Positions 17,001-26,128 of a stretch of 64,000 nucleotides of DNA are shown one piece after another. Source of the stretch: Planctomycetota bacterium. GTDB lineage: Bacteria > Planctomycetota > Phycisphaerae > UBA1845 > UTPLA1. The stretch covers positions 62,001 to 126,000 of the forward strand of contig JAATGM010000006.1 in NCBI GenBank assembly GCA_015654675.1. Direction: 5' to 3'. The notes under the pieces were generated by a model. It was not told the origin of the DNA. It saw nothing but the letters and a program-made list of their open reading frames with translations, and made no database searches. The translations under genes and the position numbers were made by a program. Each line of letters begins with the position of its first letter. Within the stretch, counting starts at the first letter, position 1.

Positions 17001-17022
17001 CCGTCCGGTACAGGGCGGACGG
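17001..17022. repeat. Hairpin between peptidase and OBAP genes
   Basis: CCGTCCG (17001-17007) and CGGACGG (17016-17022) form a perfect 7-base stem with an 8-base loop. No T-run follows on either strand. It may weaken read-through or protect mRNA ends. Confidence 0.35.
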
Positions 17023-17031
17023 TGAGGACCG

Positions 17032-19152
17032 TTACTTGACGCCGAGTTCGTTCATGAGGAAGGCCCATTCGTCGGCCTGAGCTTCGACGATTTTGCTGAT
17101 GGGCTTGCCGGCGCCGTGGCCGGCCTTGGTTTCGTAGCGGAGGAGGATCGGCAGGTCGCTGCCGGTGTCGGCCTGGAGCAGGGCGGCCATTTTGCGTGCG
17201 TGGCAGGGATCGACGCGGCCGTCGGAGTCGCCGGTTTCGATGAGGACGGCGGGGTACTTCGTGCCTTTCTTGACGTTCTGGTATGGGGAGTATTTGAGAA
17301 TATACGCGAACTGGTTGGCGTCCTCGCTGCTACCGTATTCCTGGATCCAGAAGCGGGCCATCGAAAACTGCTGGTAGCGGATCATGTCGAGCAGCGGGAC
17401 GGCGCAGATGATCGCGCGGAAGAGATCGGGCGCCTGCGTGATCATGGCGCCCATGAGCAGGCCGCCGTTCGACCCGCCGATGGCGGCGAGCTTATTCGGA
17501 TTGGTAACACCGCTGGAGCAGAGGAACTTTCCGGCGGCGATGAAATCGTCGAAGCAGTTTTGCTTTTTCTCGAGCCGGCCGGCGTGGTGCCATTGCGCGC
17601 CGAATTCGCCGCCGCCGCGGATGTTGGCGACGGCATAGACACAGCCCTTGTCGAGCCAGGGGAAGAGGCCGTTGCGGAATCGCGGCGTGGAAGAAACGTT
17701 GAAACCGCCGTAACCGTTGAGAAGGGTGGGACGCTGGCCGTCCATCTTCGTGCCCTTCTTGAAGACCAGGAACATCGGGACGCGCGTGTCGTCCTTCGAG
17801 TTGAACCAGACCTGCTTCGTCTCGTAATCGGCGGGCCGGATATCGATCGGAATCGTGGCGAGCTGGTCGATCTTCTTCGACTTGATGTCGTAGCAATAGC
17901 TCGTGGGCGGAAAGGCGAAGGACTCGAAGGCGAAAAAGACGTTCGAGCCGTCGGCGTTGCCGTTGACGGCGCTGGCCGCGCCCAGCGTGGGGAGCTTCAC
18001 GTCGTCGAGGAGTTTGCCGTTGGGGTCATAGATGGCGATGCGCGAACAGACGTCTTCGAGCATGGTGACGACGATCTTGCCGTCGATCACGCTCATTCCC
18101 TGAATGACGCCGCGCTGCTCCGGGATGATGTCTTTCCAATTATCGGGGTTGGTGTCGCCGGGCGTGATGGCGCAGATGCGATACCGCGGCGCGCGGTAGT
18201 TGGTGCGAAGGATGAGTTTGTCGCCTAGGGCATCGGCATCGGTCAGGGCGTCGAGGCCGACGGCGATGGGGGTGAATTTGCCCATGCGATCGGAAATGCC
18301 GCGGAAGAAGAGGTCATTCTTGGCCCAGTCGAGACTGACGTTCATGAAGAGCAGTTTGTGATCGGAAGACAAATCGACGCCGGCGCGTTTTTCCTTGGGC
18401 TCGTTGAGGCCCCAGATCTTCATATCCTTGTGCCAGTCGTTGCCGAGCTTGTGGTAGTAGAGATGGTTGTAGTAGTTCTCGTCGCCCGCCTTGACCTGTC
18501 CGGGAAGAGGGTAGCGCGTGTAGTAGAAGCCGGTGTTGTCGGGCTCCCAGGCAAGCGAGCAAAACTTCGCGCCCGGGATTTCGTCGCTGAGGTTTTTTCC
18601 GTCTGTGGTGTTCACGACATACAGGGTGCTGTTTTCGGAGCCGCCGGCGGACTTGCCGTAGGCGATGCGGCTGCCGTCTGGCGAGGGGAAATACCAGTCC
18701 ATCGCGACCGTTCCGTCTGCGCTGAACGTGTTGGGGTCAAGCACGAGCTTGGGGGCAGCGTCGAACGAGCCGTCGCGAACGAAGAGGGCGGCCTGGTTCT
18801 GTTGCGGGTCGCGCTTGGTGAAGAAATAGCGCTTCTCGCACGCGACCAGCCCGCTGGTGGTGGGGACGCGATAGAGCGTCTCAAGCCGGGCGATGAGGGC
18901 CTTGCGATCGGACAGGGCGTCAAAATAGCCGCGAGTGAACGCGGTTTCCTTTGCGACCCACTGGGCGACGTCCGGCGATTTGTCGTCTTCGAGCCAGCGG
19001 TAGCGATCGACGAGTTTCACACCGTGCAACTCGTCGGTGACGGGCTTTTCCGCCGATTCGGGGTAGGCCGGCCGCGCCGAATCGGCCAGGGCGGAAGCGG
19101 CAAAGAGGGCGATTGGGAGCGTCGCGATCACGAGTCGTGATTTGAGAATCAT
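17032..19152 (-). CDS. Prolyl oligopeptidase, S9A family, exported
   Basis: The ATG at 19152 (AGGAG at eight bases) opens a signal peptide ending near ALA-DS. An upstream ATG at 19215 would overlap the next gene. The 706-residue protein has the N-terminal YRWLEDDKSPDVAQWVAKE element, a seven-bladed propeller and a C-terminal alpha/beta hydrolase. Catalytic residues are visible: Ser561 in GGSNGG, Asp644 in GDSDGRVDP and His679 in KAGHGAGKP. The family cuts peptides below about 30 residues after proline. The signal peptide places it in the periplasm, where it would degrade proline-containing peptides. Length is normal for the family. Confidence 0.95.
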   Translation of the reverse strand: MILKSRLVIATLPIALFAASALADSARPAYPESAEKPVTDELHGVKLVDRYRWLEDDKSPDVAQWVAKETAFTRGYFDALSDRKALIARLETLYRVPTTSGLVACEKRYFFTKRDPQQNQAALFVRDGSFDAAPKLVLDPNTFSADGTVAMDWYFPSPDGSRIAYGKSAGGSENSTLYVVNTTDGKNLSDEIPGAKFCSLAWEPDNTGFYYTRYPLPGQVKAGDENYYNHLYYHKLGNDWHKDMKIWGLNEPKEKRAGVDLSSDHKLLFMNVSLDWAKNDLFFRGISDRMGKFTPIAVGLDALTDADALGDKLILRTNYRAPRYRICAITPGDTNPDNWKDIIPEQRGVIQGMSVIDGKIVVTMLEDVCSRIAIYDPNGKLLDDVKLPTLGAASAVNGNADGSNVFFAFESFAFPPTSYCYDIKSKKIDQLATIPIDIRPADYETKQVWFNSKDDTRVPMFLVFKKGTKMDGQRPTLLNGYGGFNVSSTPRFRNGLFPWLDKGCVYAVANIRGGGEFGAQWHHAGRLEKKQNCFDDFIAAGKFLCSSGVTNPNKLAAIGGSNGGLLMGAMITQAPDLFRAIICAVPLLDMIRYQQFSMARFWIQEYGSSEDANQFAYILKYSPYQNVKKGTKYPAVLIETGDSDGRVDPCHARKMAALLQADTGSDLPILLRYETKAGHGAGKPISKIVEAQADEWAFLMNELGVK

Positions 19153-19202
19153 GGATGAACTCCTGTTAGTCCGAGGCGGATATTGTGCCGAGACGGGGCC
19201 TT

Positions 19203-19865
19203 TTACGCGAGCCACGGGTTGAACTGTTTTTCGCGGCCGATGGTGGTGGCCGGCCCGTGCCCGCTATAGACAACGGTGTCGTCGGGGAGGGTGAACAGGT
19301 TTTCGCGGATGTTCTGGAGGAGGGATTCGTGATGGCTGCCCGGAAAGTCGGTGCGACCGATGCTGCCCTCGAAAAGGGCGTCGCCGACGATCACGGCTGA
19401 GGCGGCCTTGCAGTAGAGCGATCGGCCACCCGGGCTGTGGCCTGAGACATCTGCGACGGTCCAGGTGGTTTTGTCGAGTGTGAGGGGACCGGGCGGTTCG
19501 AGGTCTCGGATATCGCTTGGGTCGCAGCGAATCGGAAAGCCGCCCAGGGCCGAGAGGTTGGCTTGCGGGTTGGTGAGCATGATGCGGTCGTCGGCGGAGA
19601 TATAGGTCGGCAGCGCGGGGAAGGCGGCCAGGATTTCCGGCACGCCGGCGATGTGGTCGGCATGGCCGTGGGTCAGCACCAGCGCATCGGGTGTGAGCTT
19701 GCGGGCACGGATGTGGGCGAGAATCTCGCCGACGGATGGAGGCAGGCCGGGGTCGATGATCCAGCATCGGCCACCCGGACCGGTGTCGACCACGTAGGCG
19801 TTTTCGCCGAAGGACGGTTCGACGAACGTGCTGATGTTCACGACGCGATGATTCAAATCAGTCAT
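19203..19865 (-). CDS. MBL-fold metallo-hydrolase, glyoxalase II-like
   Basis: The 220-residue protein has the metal site LTHGHADHIAG (about residues 64-74), a second His in DVSGHSPGG, the DALFEGSIGRTDFPGS loop typical of the YcbL/glyoxalase II-like group, and a last His in YSGHGPATTIG. These bind two zinc or iron ions and hydrolyse thioesters or related substrates. It lacks the C-terminal substrate domain of true GloB and is close to the short YcbL length. Its start overlaps the end of the large PQQ/TPR gene by four bases (ATGA), so the two are translationally coupled although no functional link is known. Confidence 0.9.
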   Translation of the reverse strand: MTDLNHRVVNISTFVEPSFGENAYVVDTGPGGRCWIIDPGLPPSVGEILAHIRARKLTPDALVLTHGHADHIAGVPEILAAFPALPTYISADDRIMLTNPQANLSALGGFPIRCDPSDIRDLEPPGPLTLDKTTWTVADVSGHSPGGRSLYCKAASAVIVGDALFEGSIGRTDFPGSHHESLLQNIRENLFTLPDDTVVYSGHGPATTIGREKQFNPWLA

Positions 19866-22800
19866 GGTTGCGAGGCCTGCGGCGGGTTAACCGGCGGCTG
19901 TCGATCGGCGGCAGCGTACCCGACGAGGTTATGGCCGTCGACGATGATGAGTGCACCGTTGTAGGCAAACGCGCCGCGAAATTGTCCGAGCAGGCCGAGG
20001 TCGAGGTGCGACCGCGGCGGCGGCTCGGCTCGGCCCGGCGCGGCGAGTGGAAAGAAATCGGCGCGATAGTTTTCGTCGGCGCGGCGCCGCTGACGACGGG
20101 ATCGGCGGATTGGCGGTTCACCGTCGGCGCCGGGCAGTCGCTCGGTCGTGATGAACATAATTGAGTCGCGCAGGAGCTGGGGTGCCTGGGCCGCGCTGGG
20201 GTCGGGGGGCAAGGCGGACTCGGCGGCCGACCAGAGGCGACGGCCGTCGGCGACATCGAGTGCGGTCAGGAGATTGCGTCCGGCGGCCACGAGCACTCCA
20301 CCTGAAACGTCTGTCCACGGTGTCGTGGCGGGTGGCGCGGGCAGGGGTTCGCTGGTCCAGGCGAGGCGGCCGTCGGCGAGGTCGATCGCGAGGATGCGGC
20401 CGTCGTCGCCGAGGACGCATACGACACCTGAATCGCAATGGAGCGAAGCGGGGACGGCGCGCGACTTGAGGGGCGTATGCCAGAGCGGACGGGCGTCGGG
20501 CGTGCGGAAGGCGAAGATTTCGCGGGCCGTGAGAGCGAGCAGGATGCCGGGCGGAGCGACGGTGAGCGACTGAACGGCGCGTTCGTCTGGAATGTTTATC
20601 GCGGCGATTTCATCACCGGTGTCGGCGCGTCGCACGACGACCGAACTCGAACGAACCTGGCGGGCGACATAGGCGACGATTTCGTCGTCGGCGACCAGCT
20701 CGGCGGCCACGCGCTGCGTGGTGGGGACGCGCCACTGAACGACTCCGTCGCTGAGATTGGCGGCGACGAGCTCGCCCCGGTCGCTGGCGCTGAAGAGGCG
20801 GAGCGGTGTCATGGCATGGTGCGACCAGGCGGCGATCGATTCCGGATCGACGCCGGGTGCATCGGCATCGGCCGGATAGTCGCCGAGTTTCCAGTTCAGG
20901 GTACCGGCGGCGCGGTCGATGGCGAGTACCTGGTGTCGCGTCGCAAAGACGGCGGAGCGGGCGTCCATGCCGAGAAACGCGGGCGTCATTCGGCAGGGAC
21001 AGGGCTTCGGCCAGCGCGGGGAATCGTCGCGGGGGTTGCGGCACTCGATCGCGTCTTCGACGTAACTGAATGCGTTGTCGAAATCGGTCTCGGGCAGGTC
21101 GGCAAAACGCGGCGTGAGGATGAGCGGGACTTCGCCTAGTTCGCGCGAATAGGCGCGCTTGAGCGGGCCGCCGAGCGACGGACGAAGCGGACGCTCGTGC
21201 CAGTCACCCAACAGGGCAGCGCGAACTTCGGCCGAGCTCATTTTTCGTCCGTCGTAGTCAAATTGCTGGGTGGGCGCTTCGCGCTCGACTCGCGCGATCC
21301 ATTCAGCGGCTTCATCGGGACGGCCGGCATTTTTCAGGGCTCGCGCGAGCTGGAGCATGACGCGCGGTCGGTCGACAGTCGTTCCGCAAGTCAGGGCGCG
21401 GCGCAAGGCGGCGGCCGCGTCGTCGTGTTGGCCCTGCGCATCGAGCAGATCGGCGCGGCGGAGTAGTGCGCGTGGCGCGGCGGCAGCATTGGGGAATGAG
21501 TCTGCGATGCGAAGGAGCGCCGCGACATCGCGGGCTTCGCCGGCGGCGGTCAGGCGTTGCTCGGCGTCGGCCTCGATGGGGGCATAGACCTTGGCGCCGT
21601 GCTCGGCGATGAGGTGGTCGAGCGCGGCTCGTGCAAGTTCGTCAGCGCGGGGCGTGTCGAGCGCTTCGTCGCTGGTGTCGGGCCGGTTTTCGATCAGGGC
21701 GGCGGGGACCTGTACGAGGCGAAGACTCGGGTCGGAGAGTATTTGCTGCCATGTCGCGGCGGCCACATCGGCCTGGTTATCAGCTTCAAGCACGCGCGCG
21801 AGGCGCACGCGAAAGATTACCTGGTCAGCCGGCTCAAGCGAGATTTGCCCGGCGCGGCGGAGGAGGGGAATGGCGAGGTCGGCCGCGGTTGGGCGTGTGG
21901 TGGTTCGATCGTCGCGGCCTCCGGCGGCGATGGCGTCGGCGAAGCCCATGCATGCGTCGAAGAGCCGGCGGCGAAGCGCGGGATCGGCGATGCGTGCGAG
22001 CCCGCCGGCACGATCGAGGGCGGCGTCAAGCGCGGCGATGCCGCGATCAAACTCGCGCGTGCGGAGGCAGAGGTCGGCTAGGGCCAGAGCGACGGCGGGG
22101 TCACTGGGGCGCGCGGCGAGCGCCGCTTCCATGCGCGAGAAGGCGTCTTCCTTGCGGGCGAGTGCGTACACGAGTCCGGGCGCGGCGACGACGATCTGAT
22201 CTGGCCAGTCGGCGGGTTGTGACGCGGCTGAGGGTTCGCTCCCGCCACCGAGCGCACTGGACGGAACAATGACGACGTTGCCGGCGCTAGGCAGCTCCCA
22301 CGCGAACGATTGCGGTGCGCCGCCGTCGAGCGGGAATCGCAGCAGTGCGAGCGTGGTGGGAATGAACACGCCCCCGGATGAGATGGCAGGCGCGCCGTGC
22401 AGATCGCCGTCGGGAAGCTGCCGCTCCCATGCGAGATGTCGCGCGGCGAGGTCGTAACAGTAGATGTAGCTCCCGGCGAGGTAGAGCCGGTCGTTACTGA
22501 GGCCGACCATCGCCTCGGGCTTTCGCAACTCATCCATGGAGACGGTGAATGTTGGCGTGCCGGTGTTCTGATCCAGAACGATGAGTTCATTGGCGTCGAG
22601 CGGTGCGGCGATCAGGCGATCGCGCCAGATGATCGGCGGAGAGCTTTGCCAGGCGTGGGCCGGCTGACCGTGGCGTCCGGGGCCGGGCGGATTGGCCGCG
22701 TCGGAGGCCGTCGGAGCGTATTGGAAAATCCAGCGCAGCGCCCCCGATCCGCTCGATACGGCGGCGATCGTTCCCAGGTTGGTCTGGACGAATACCCGGT

Positions 22801-24316
22801 CGCCGGCTTGGGCCGGGTGGGTGATGGTGGCGCGACGGTAACCGTATCCGCCGATGGCCGCCTCGCCGAGATGCGTGGCGAAAACGAGTCGGCCGTCGTC
22901 CCGGTCAAACCCGACCAGGTAGCACGCCTCGAATCCGAAGGCCTTGCGGCGGCGGACGACAGCGAGCACGCGATCTCGAATGACAATGGGAGCCGAATCG
23001 ATGCGGGCTTCCTCAAACTCTGAGCGCCACGACGCGAGGTCGGCGGACCAGATCGGCCGGCCGGTGTTGAGATCGAGGCACACCAATACCGACGCGCCAG
23101 GATTGGCCGGGTCGGAGCCGTAGCGATCCGGCGGTTTGCGCTCGAGCGGGGCATAGACGCGGCCCGCGGCAATGGTAGTTGTGAAGACGGGCGGTGGTTC
23201 GTCCTCGCTGGTCCAGGGCTGGGCGTCTTCCTTCACCTCGACGAGATCGAATCTCCAGGCGGGCTGGTCGATATGCCCGGGATCGATGGCCCATACGCTG
23301 CGATGGTCATGGACGATGACGCGGCCGCCGTCGACGACAGGTTGCATTCCGAGCAGCCGCCCGCCCGACAGGGCGCGGGTCTGCGGTGATGGGGCGTCGG
23401 CGTTGGTGTTTTCGTTGCTCTGCGATTCCGAGAGCGTATTGGGCCCGAAGTGGTCGAAGCGCCAGATGACGGCTTCAGCGCGGGCGGAGGACTCTCGGTA
23501 ATTCCGGCGTTGCGGCGAGACGTAGAAAGTGTTGTTGGAATCGGGGTCGGCAGTTTGCGACGTCGGCGCGAGGGCTTGTGTGGATTGAATGATCTTGGCG
23601 AGATCGATGTCGCGGCCGGCCCAGGTCGCGGAGGCCGAGGGTGATGGCGATTTCGCGAGTTCAGCGATTGGCGTGGGATCACCCGCCCAGGCAGAGGCGA
23701 CGGCGCGAAACGTTTTCCAGGTAGCGCCGCGCTGAATGCGGAGCGGGTGCGTATCGATCAGTGTGGTCAGCCATTGACGGGCGAAGTCGAAGTCGCCGGC
23801 CTCGAGTGCCATGGCACAGGCCAGCTCGACGGCATCGGCCGCGGCGGTAGTCGGGAAATAGTCGTCGGCGATGGCGATCAATGCATCGAGGTCGCCGGAA
23901 GCGCGGGCATCGTCGAGTTGGGCCTGCGCGAGTGGGTTGGTATGTCGAATGTAGGTGGCGAGTCCGTCGGCTGGCCAGGCGGCGATCAGGCGCGCAACGC
24001 GCTCGCGAATTGAGATAAATCGTTGCGGGGCGTCGCGGCACACGCGCGTTCCGAAGCGGTCGGTCAACGAGCGGGCGGCGTCAGTGGCGGCCGACCAGTC
24101 GGAAGCGGCGGCAAGGGCCTGGAGTTTTCGCAGGGCCTCGTAGGCGTCGAACGATTCGTCGAGGTAGGTGGCGCCTTCTTTGCGAATTTCGTCGGCCGGA
24201 GCAGATTCGGGCGCGGAGGTGGGCCCGGCATGAGCGACGCGCGGCGCGATTTCAAACGAAAGCGCGATCACGATGCAGATTGTGATTGATCGTGGCGTGA
24301 ATCGACCAGAGGACAT
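19862..24316 (-). CDS. Giant exported PQQ-like propeller and TPR protein
   Basis: The 1484-residue protein has a signal peptide (ITICIVIALSFEIAPRVAHA). A helical region of about 200 residues is followed by a first PQQ-like beta-propeller (about 300-760) with blades such as VLVCLDLNTGRPIWSADL and ELIVLDQNTGTPTF. A TPR-rich helical stretch covers about 770-1090 (ALALADLCLRTREFDRGIAA, ALLRRADLLDAQGQHDDAAA). A second propeller covers about 1150-1440 (RILAIDLADGRLAWTSE). I see no PQQ-binding catalytic residues, so it is likely a scaffold like BamB, not a dehydrogenase. Two propellers around a TPR solenoid is an unusual order. The gene is coupled by ATGA overlap to the MBL gene and follows the histidine kinase gene by 66 bases. 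Confidence 0.8.
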   Translation of the reverse strand: MSSGRFTPRSITICIVIALSFEIAPRVAHAGPTSAPESAPADEIRKEGATYLDESFDAYEALRKLQALAAASDWSAATDAARSLTDRFGTRVCRDAPQRFISIRERVARLIAAWPADGLATYIRHTNPLAQAQLDDARASGDLDALIAIADDYFPTTAAADAVELACAMALEAGDFDFARQWLTTLIDTHPLRIQRGATWKTFRAVASAWAGDPTPIAELAKSPSPSASATWAGRDIDLAKIIQSTQALAPTSQTADPDSNNTFYVSPQRRNYRESSARAEAVIWRFDHFGPNTLSESQSNENTNADAPSPQTRALSGGRLLGMQPVVDGGRVIVHDHRSVWAIDPGHIDQPAWRFDLVEVKEDAQPWTSEDEPPPVFTTTIAAGRVYAPLERKPPDRYGSDPANPGASVLVCLDLNTGRPIWSADLASWRSEFEEARIDSAPIVIRDRVLAVVRRRKAFGFEACYLVGFDRDDGRLVFATHLGEAAIGGYGYRRATITHPAQAGDRVFVQTNLGTIAAVSSGSGALRWIFQYAPTASDAANPPGPGRHGQPAHAWQSSPPIIWRDRLIAAPLDANELIVLDQNTGTPTFTVSMDELRKPEAMVGLSNDRLYLAGSYIYCYDLAARHLAWERQLPDGDLHGAPAISSGGVFIPTTLALLRFPLDGGAPQSFAWELPSAGNVVIVPSSALGGGSEPSAASQPADWPDQIVVAAPGLVYALARKEDAFSRMEAALAARPSDPAVALALADLCLRTREFDRGIAALDAALDRAGGLARIADPALRRRLFDACMGFADAIAAGGRDDRTTTRPTAADLAIPLLRRAGQISLEPADQVIFRVRLARVLEADNQADVAAATWQQILSDPSLRLVQVPAALIENRPDTSDEALDTPRADELARAALDHLIAEHGAKVYAPIEADAEQRLTAAGEARDVAALLRIADSFPNAAAAPRALLRRADLLDAQGQHDDAAAALRRALTCGTTVDRPRVMLQLARALKNAGRPDEAAEWIARVEREAPTQQFDYDGRKMSSAEVRAALLGDWHERPLRPSLGGPLKRAYSRELGEVPLILTPRFADLPETDFDNAFSYVEDAIECRNPRDDSPRWPKPCPCRMTPAFLGMDARSAVFATRHQVLAIDRAAGTLNWKLGDYPADADAPGVDPESIAAWSHHAMTPLRLFSASDRGELVAANLSDGVVQWRVPTTQRVAAELVADDEIVAYVARQVRSSSVVVRRADTGDEIAAINIPDERAVQSLTVAPPGILLALTAREIFAFRTPDARPLWHTPLKSRAVPASLHCDSGVVCVLGDDGRILAIDLADGRLAWTSEPLPAPPATTPWTDVSGGVLVAAGRNLLTALDVADGRRLWSAAESALPPDPSAAQAPQLLRDSIMFITTERLPGADGEPPIRRSRRQRRRADENYRADFFPLAAPGRAEPPPRSHLDLGLLGQFRGAFAYNGALIIVDGHNLVGYAAADRQPPVNPPQASQP

Positions 24317-24382
24317 GGCGTCAAAGCGTAGCTCGTGATGCGATTTATGCCCAGTGAGGATTGTGGTTGCGATCCGTCGTGC

Positions 24383-25996
24383 TTACGACGTCAGGGAGAT
24401 CGAACCGGCAAGCCGGGAGGCCGGCGCCTCGCCATGCGGTGGCAAGGTGGCAAGCATTACGGTGAAAACGGAGCCGCGGCCGACTTCGCTCGTGGCGGTA
24501 ATGGTGCCGCCGAGGAGTTGAACCAGTTCGCGGGTGATCGTCAGGCCGAGGCCGGTGCCGCTATGCTCGCGCGTCATGGAACCGTCGAGCTGAACGAAGG
24601 AATCGAAGATGCGTTCGAGCTTGTCAGACGGGATTCCGACGCCGGTGTCGGTGACGGTGAGGCGGACGCGCTCCGGCTCGGGATGGGTAATGCGAAGCTC
24701 CACGCGGCCGCCCTCGTCGGTGAACTTCACCGCGTTCGAGAGCAGATTGTAGAGCACCTGCTGGATGCGACCGCTGTCGGATTGGACGGCCGGGATTTCG
24801 TCAGCCACGTCGGAGACGAGGGTCAATTTCTTTTTCATTGCCAGCGGCTGCATGAAGTCGATGAGTGCATCGGCCATGTCGCGGAGATTGACCGCGCCGA
24901 TATGCAGCTCGAGCTTGCCCGCCTCGATCTTTGCAAGGTCGAGCAGGTCGTTGATGATCGCGAGCAACATGCGGCCGCTGGAGAGGATGTTCTCGGAGTA
25001 GCGCAGCGACCGGCCGCCATCGGTGAGGTGGCTTTCGCGGAGCAGCTCGGCAAAGCCGATGATTGACGTCAGCGGGGTTCGCAGTTCGTGGCTGACGTTG
25101 GCGAGGAAATGATTCTTGAGCTTGTTGGCCTCGAAGAGCCGGACATTGAGTTCGGCGAGCTCGCCAAGGCGTGTGTCGAGACTGCGATTGATGGTTTCGA
25201 GCTCGAGCCGCGAGGTCTCAAGATGGGCGAGCATGGCATTGACGGCGCGGGCGAGATCTTCGAATTCGTCGCCAGTGACAATGGAGCTTCGGACGTCGTG
25301 ATTGCCGGCGGAGACCTGCTCGGCCACCTGTCGGAGTTCGCGGACGGGACGCAGGATGAGCTTGTTGGTGATGAGGTAGAAGACGAGCGTGGCGAGGATG
25401 AAGGCGAGCGCGGCCGACATGACCATGATGCCAAGATTGGTGAGCAGGTCGAAACGCGCGTCGGCGGCGACATAGTCGACAACCACCACGCCGAGCAGGG
25501 TGCCCTGCGGAAAGCGTTCGCCGTTGGAGCGAATGGCCAGCATGCAGCGATAGAGTGGTTCGCCACTGGATGATGCTGATTCGATGCGCGTGGTTTCGCG
25601 TTCGCCCGCGTTGGCGACGAGGGCGGCGATGCCGGTGCGGAGAAAGCCATCGGCGCCCGGCGGCGGCATGGGATTATTGGGCGTGAGTTGGACCAGGCGC
25701 GGGCAGGGTCCGTAGAGGCCTAGACTGGAAGAGCCGCGCCGCCACCAGTGTTCGAGGGCCCCCTGGGGGATGCTCCAATCGCGGCTGGATTGAAGGTCGC
25801 AGCGCTGGGCGGCGAGGAGCGCCATCTGCCGCGCGGAATTCATGTTGGATTCATGAACGAGATCGCGCGTTCTGAGCCAGGGTACGTAAAGTGCCGAGAG
25901 GACGATAAGAAGCACCGCCAAGCCAAAGAGAATGCGGCACTTAGCGGCGAGCGAGATGGGCGCGAAGCGGAGTTTCGGGAGCTTGAGTCGTCGCAT
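24383..25996 (-). CDS. Membrane sensor histidine kinase
   Basis: The 537-residue protein has a first membrane helix (ILFGLAVLLIVLSALYVPWL, residues 22-41), a periplasmic sensor of about 145 residues and a second helix (about 190-215). A HAMP domain and a coiled coil follow, then HisKA with phospho-acceptor His303 (ANVSHELRTPL). The ATPase domain has an N-box (LYNLLSNAVKF), G1 (DTGVGIPSDKL), F-box (FDSFVQLDG) and G2 (GTGLGLTI). The periplasmic part contains several Cys residues (QRCDLQ, GPCPRL, YRCMLA) and may sense redox state or a metal. No response regulator is adjacent, so it is an orphan kinase here. The PQQ/TPR and MBL genes follow on the same strand. Confidence 0.95.
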   Translation of the reverse strand: MRRLKLPKLRFAPISLAAKCRILFGLAVLLIVLSALYVPWLRTRDLVHESNMNSARQMALLAAQRCDLQSSRDWSIPQGALEHWWRRGSSSLGLYGPCPRLVQLTPNNPMPPPGADGFLRTGIAALVANAGERETTRIESASSSGEPLYRCMLAIRSNGERFPQGTLLGVVVVDYVAADARFDLLTNLGIMVMSAALAFILATLVFYLITNKLILRPVRELRQVAEQVSAGNHDVRSSIVTGDEFEDLARAVNAMLAHLETSRLELETINRSLDTRLGELAELNVRLFEANKLKNHFLANVSHELRTPLTSIIGFAELLRESHLTDGGRSLRYSENILSSGRMLLAIINDLLDLAKIEAGKLELHIGAVNLRDMADALIDFMQPLAMKKKLTLVSDVADEIPAVQSDSGRIQQVLYNLLSNAVKFTDEGGRVELRITHPEPERVRLTVTDTGVGIPSDKLERIFDSFVQLDGSMTREHSGTGLGLTITRELVQLLGGTITATSEVGRGSVFTVMLATLPPHGEAPASRLAGSISLTS

Positions 25997-26020
25997 CCGG
26001 TCGGGCTCTTACGGCGAAAA

Positions 26021-26037
26021 CTGCCGTGAGACGGCAG
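26021..26037. repeat. Hairpin in divergent promoter region
   Basis: CTGCCGT and ACGGCAG form a perfect 7-base stem with loop GAG, 25 bases upstream of the histidine kinase start. It has no T-run. It could be an operator or part of the kinase mRNA leader. Confidence 0.3.
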
Positions 26038-26078
26038 GGCCAAACGACGTAAACTATCATACGCTGAAGTCGTCTCTG

Positions 26079-26107
26079 TTGACCGCAGCCAGAATGGCCG
26101 ATATCAT
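26079..26107 (+). promoter_or_regulatory. Sigma-70 promoter for TPR protein gene
   Basis: TTGACC (26079-26084) and TATCAT (26102-26107) are 17 bases apart. The expected transcription start near 26114 lies past the ATG at 26111, which favours the TTG start at 26129. Confidence 0.6.
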
Positions 26108-26128
26108 AACATGTTACAGGGGCTTAAG

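Noticed and set aside
17116-18228. 370-residue open frame on the plus strand
   Set aside because: It is antisense to the prolyl oligopeptidase, whose catalytic triad is intact. It shows no domain of its own.
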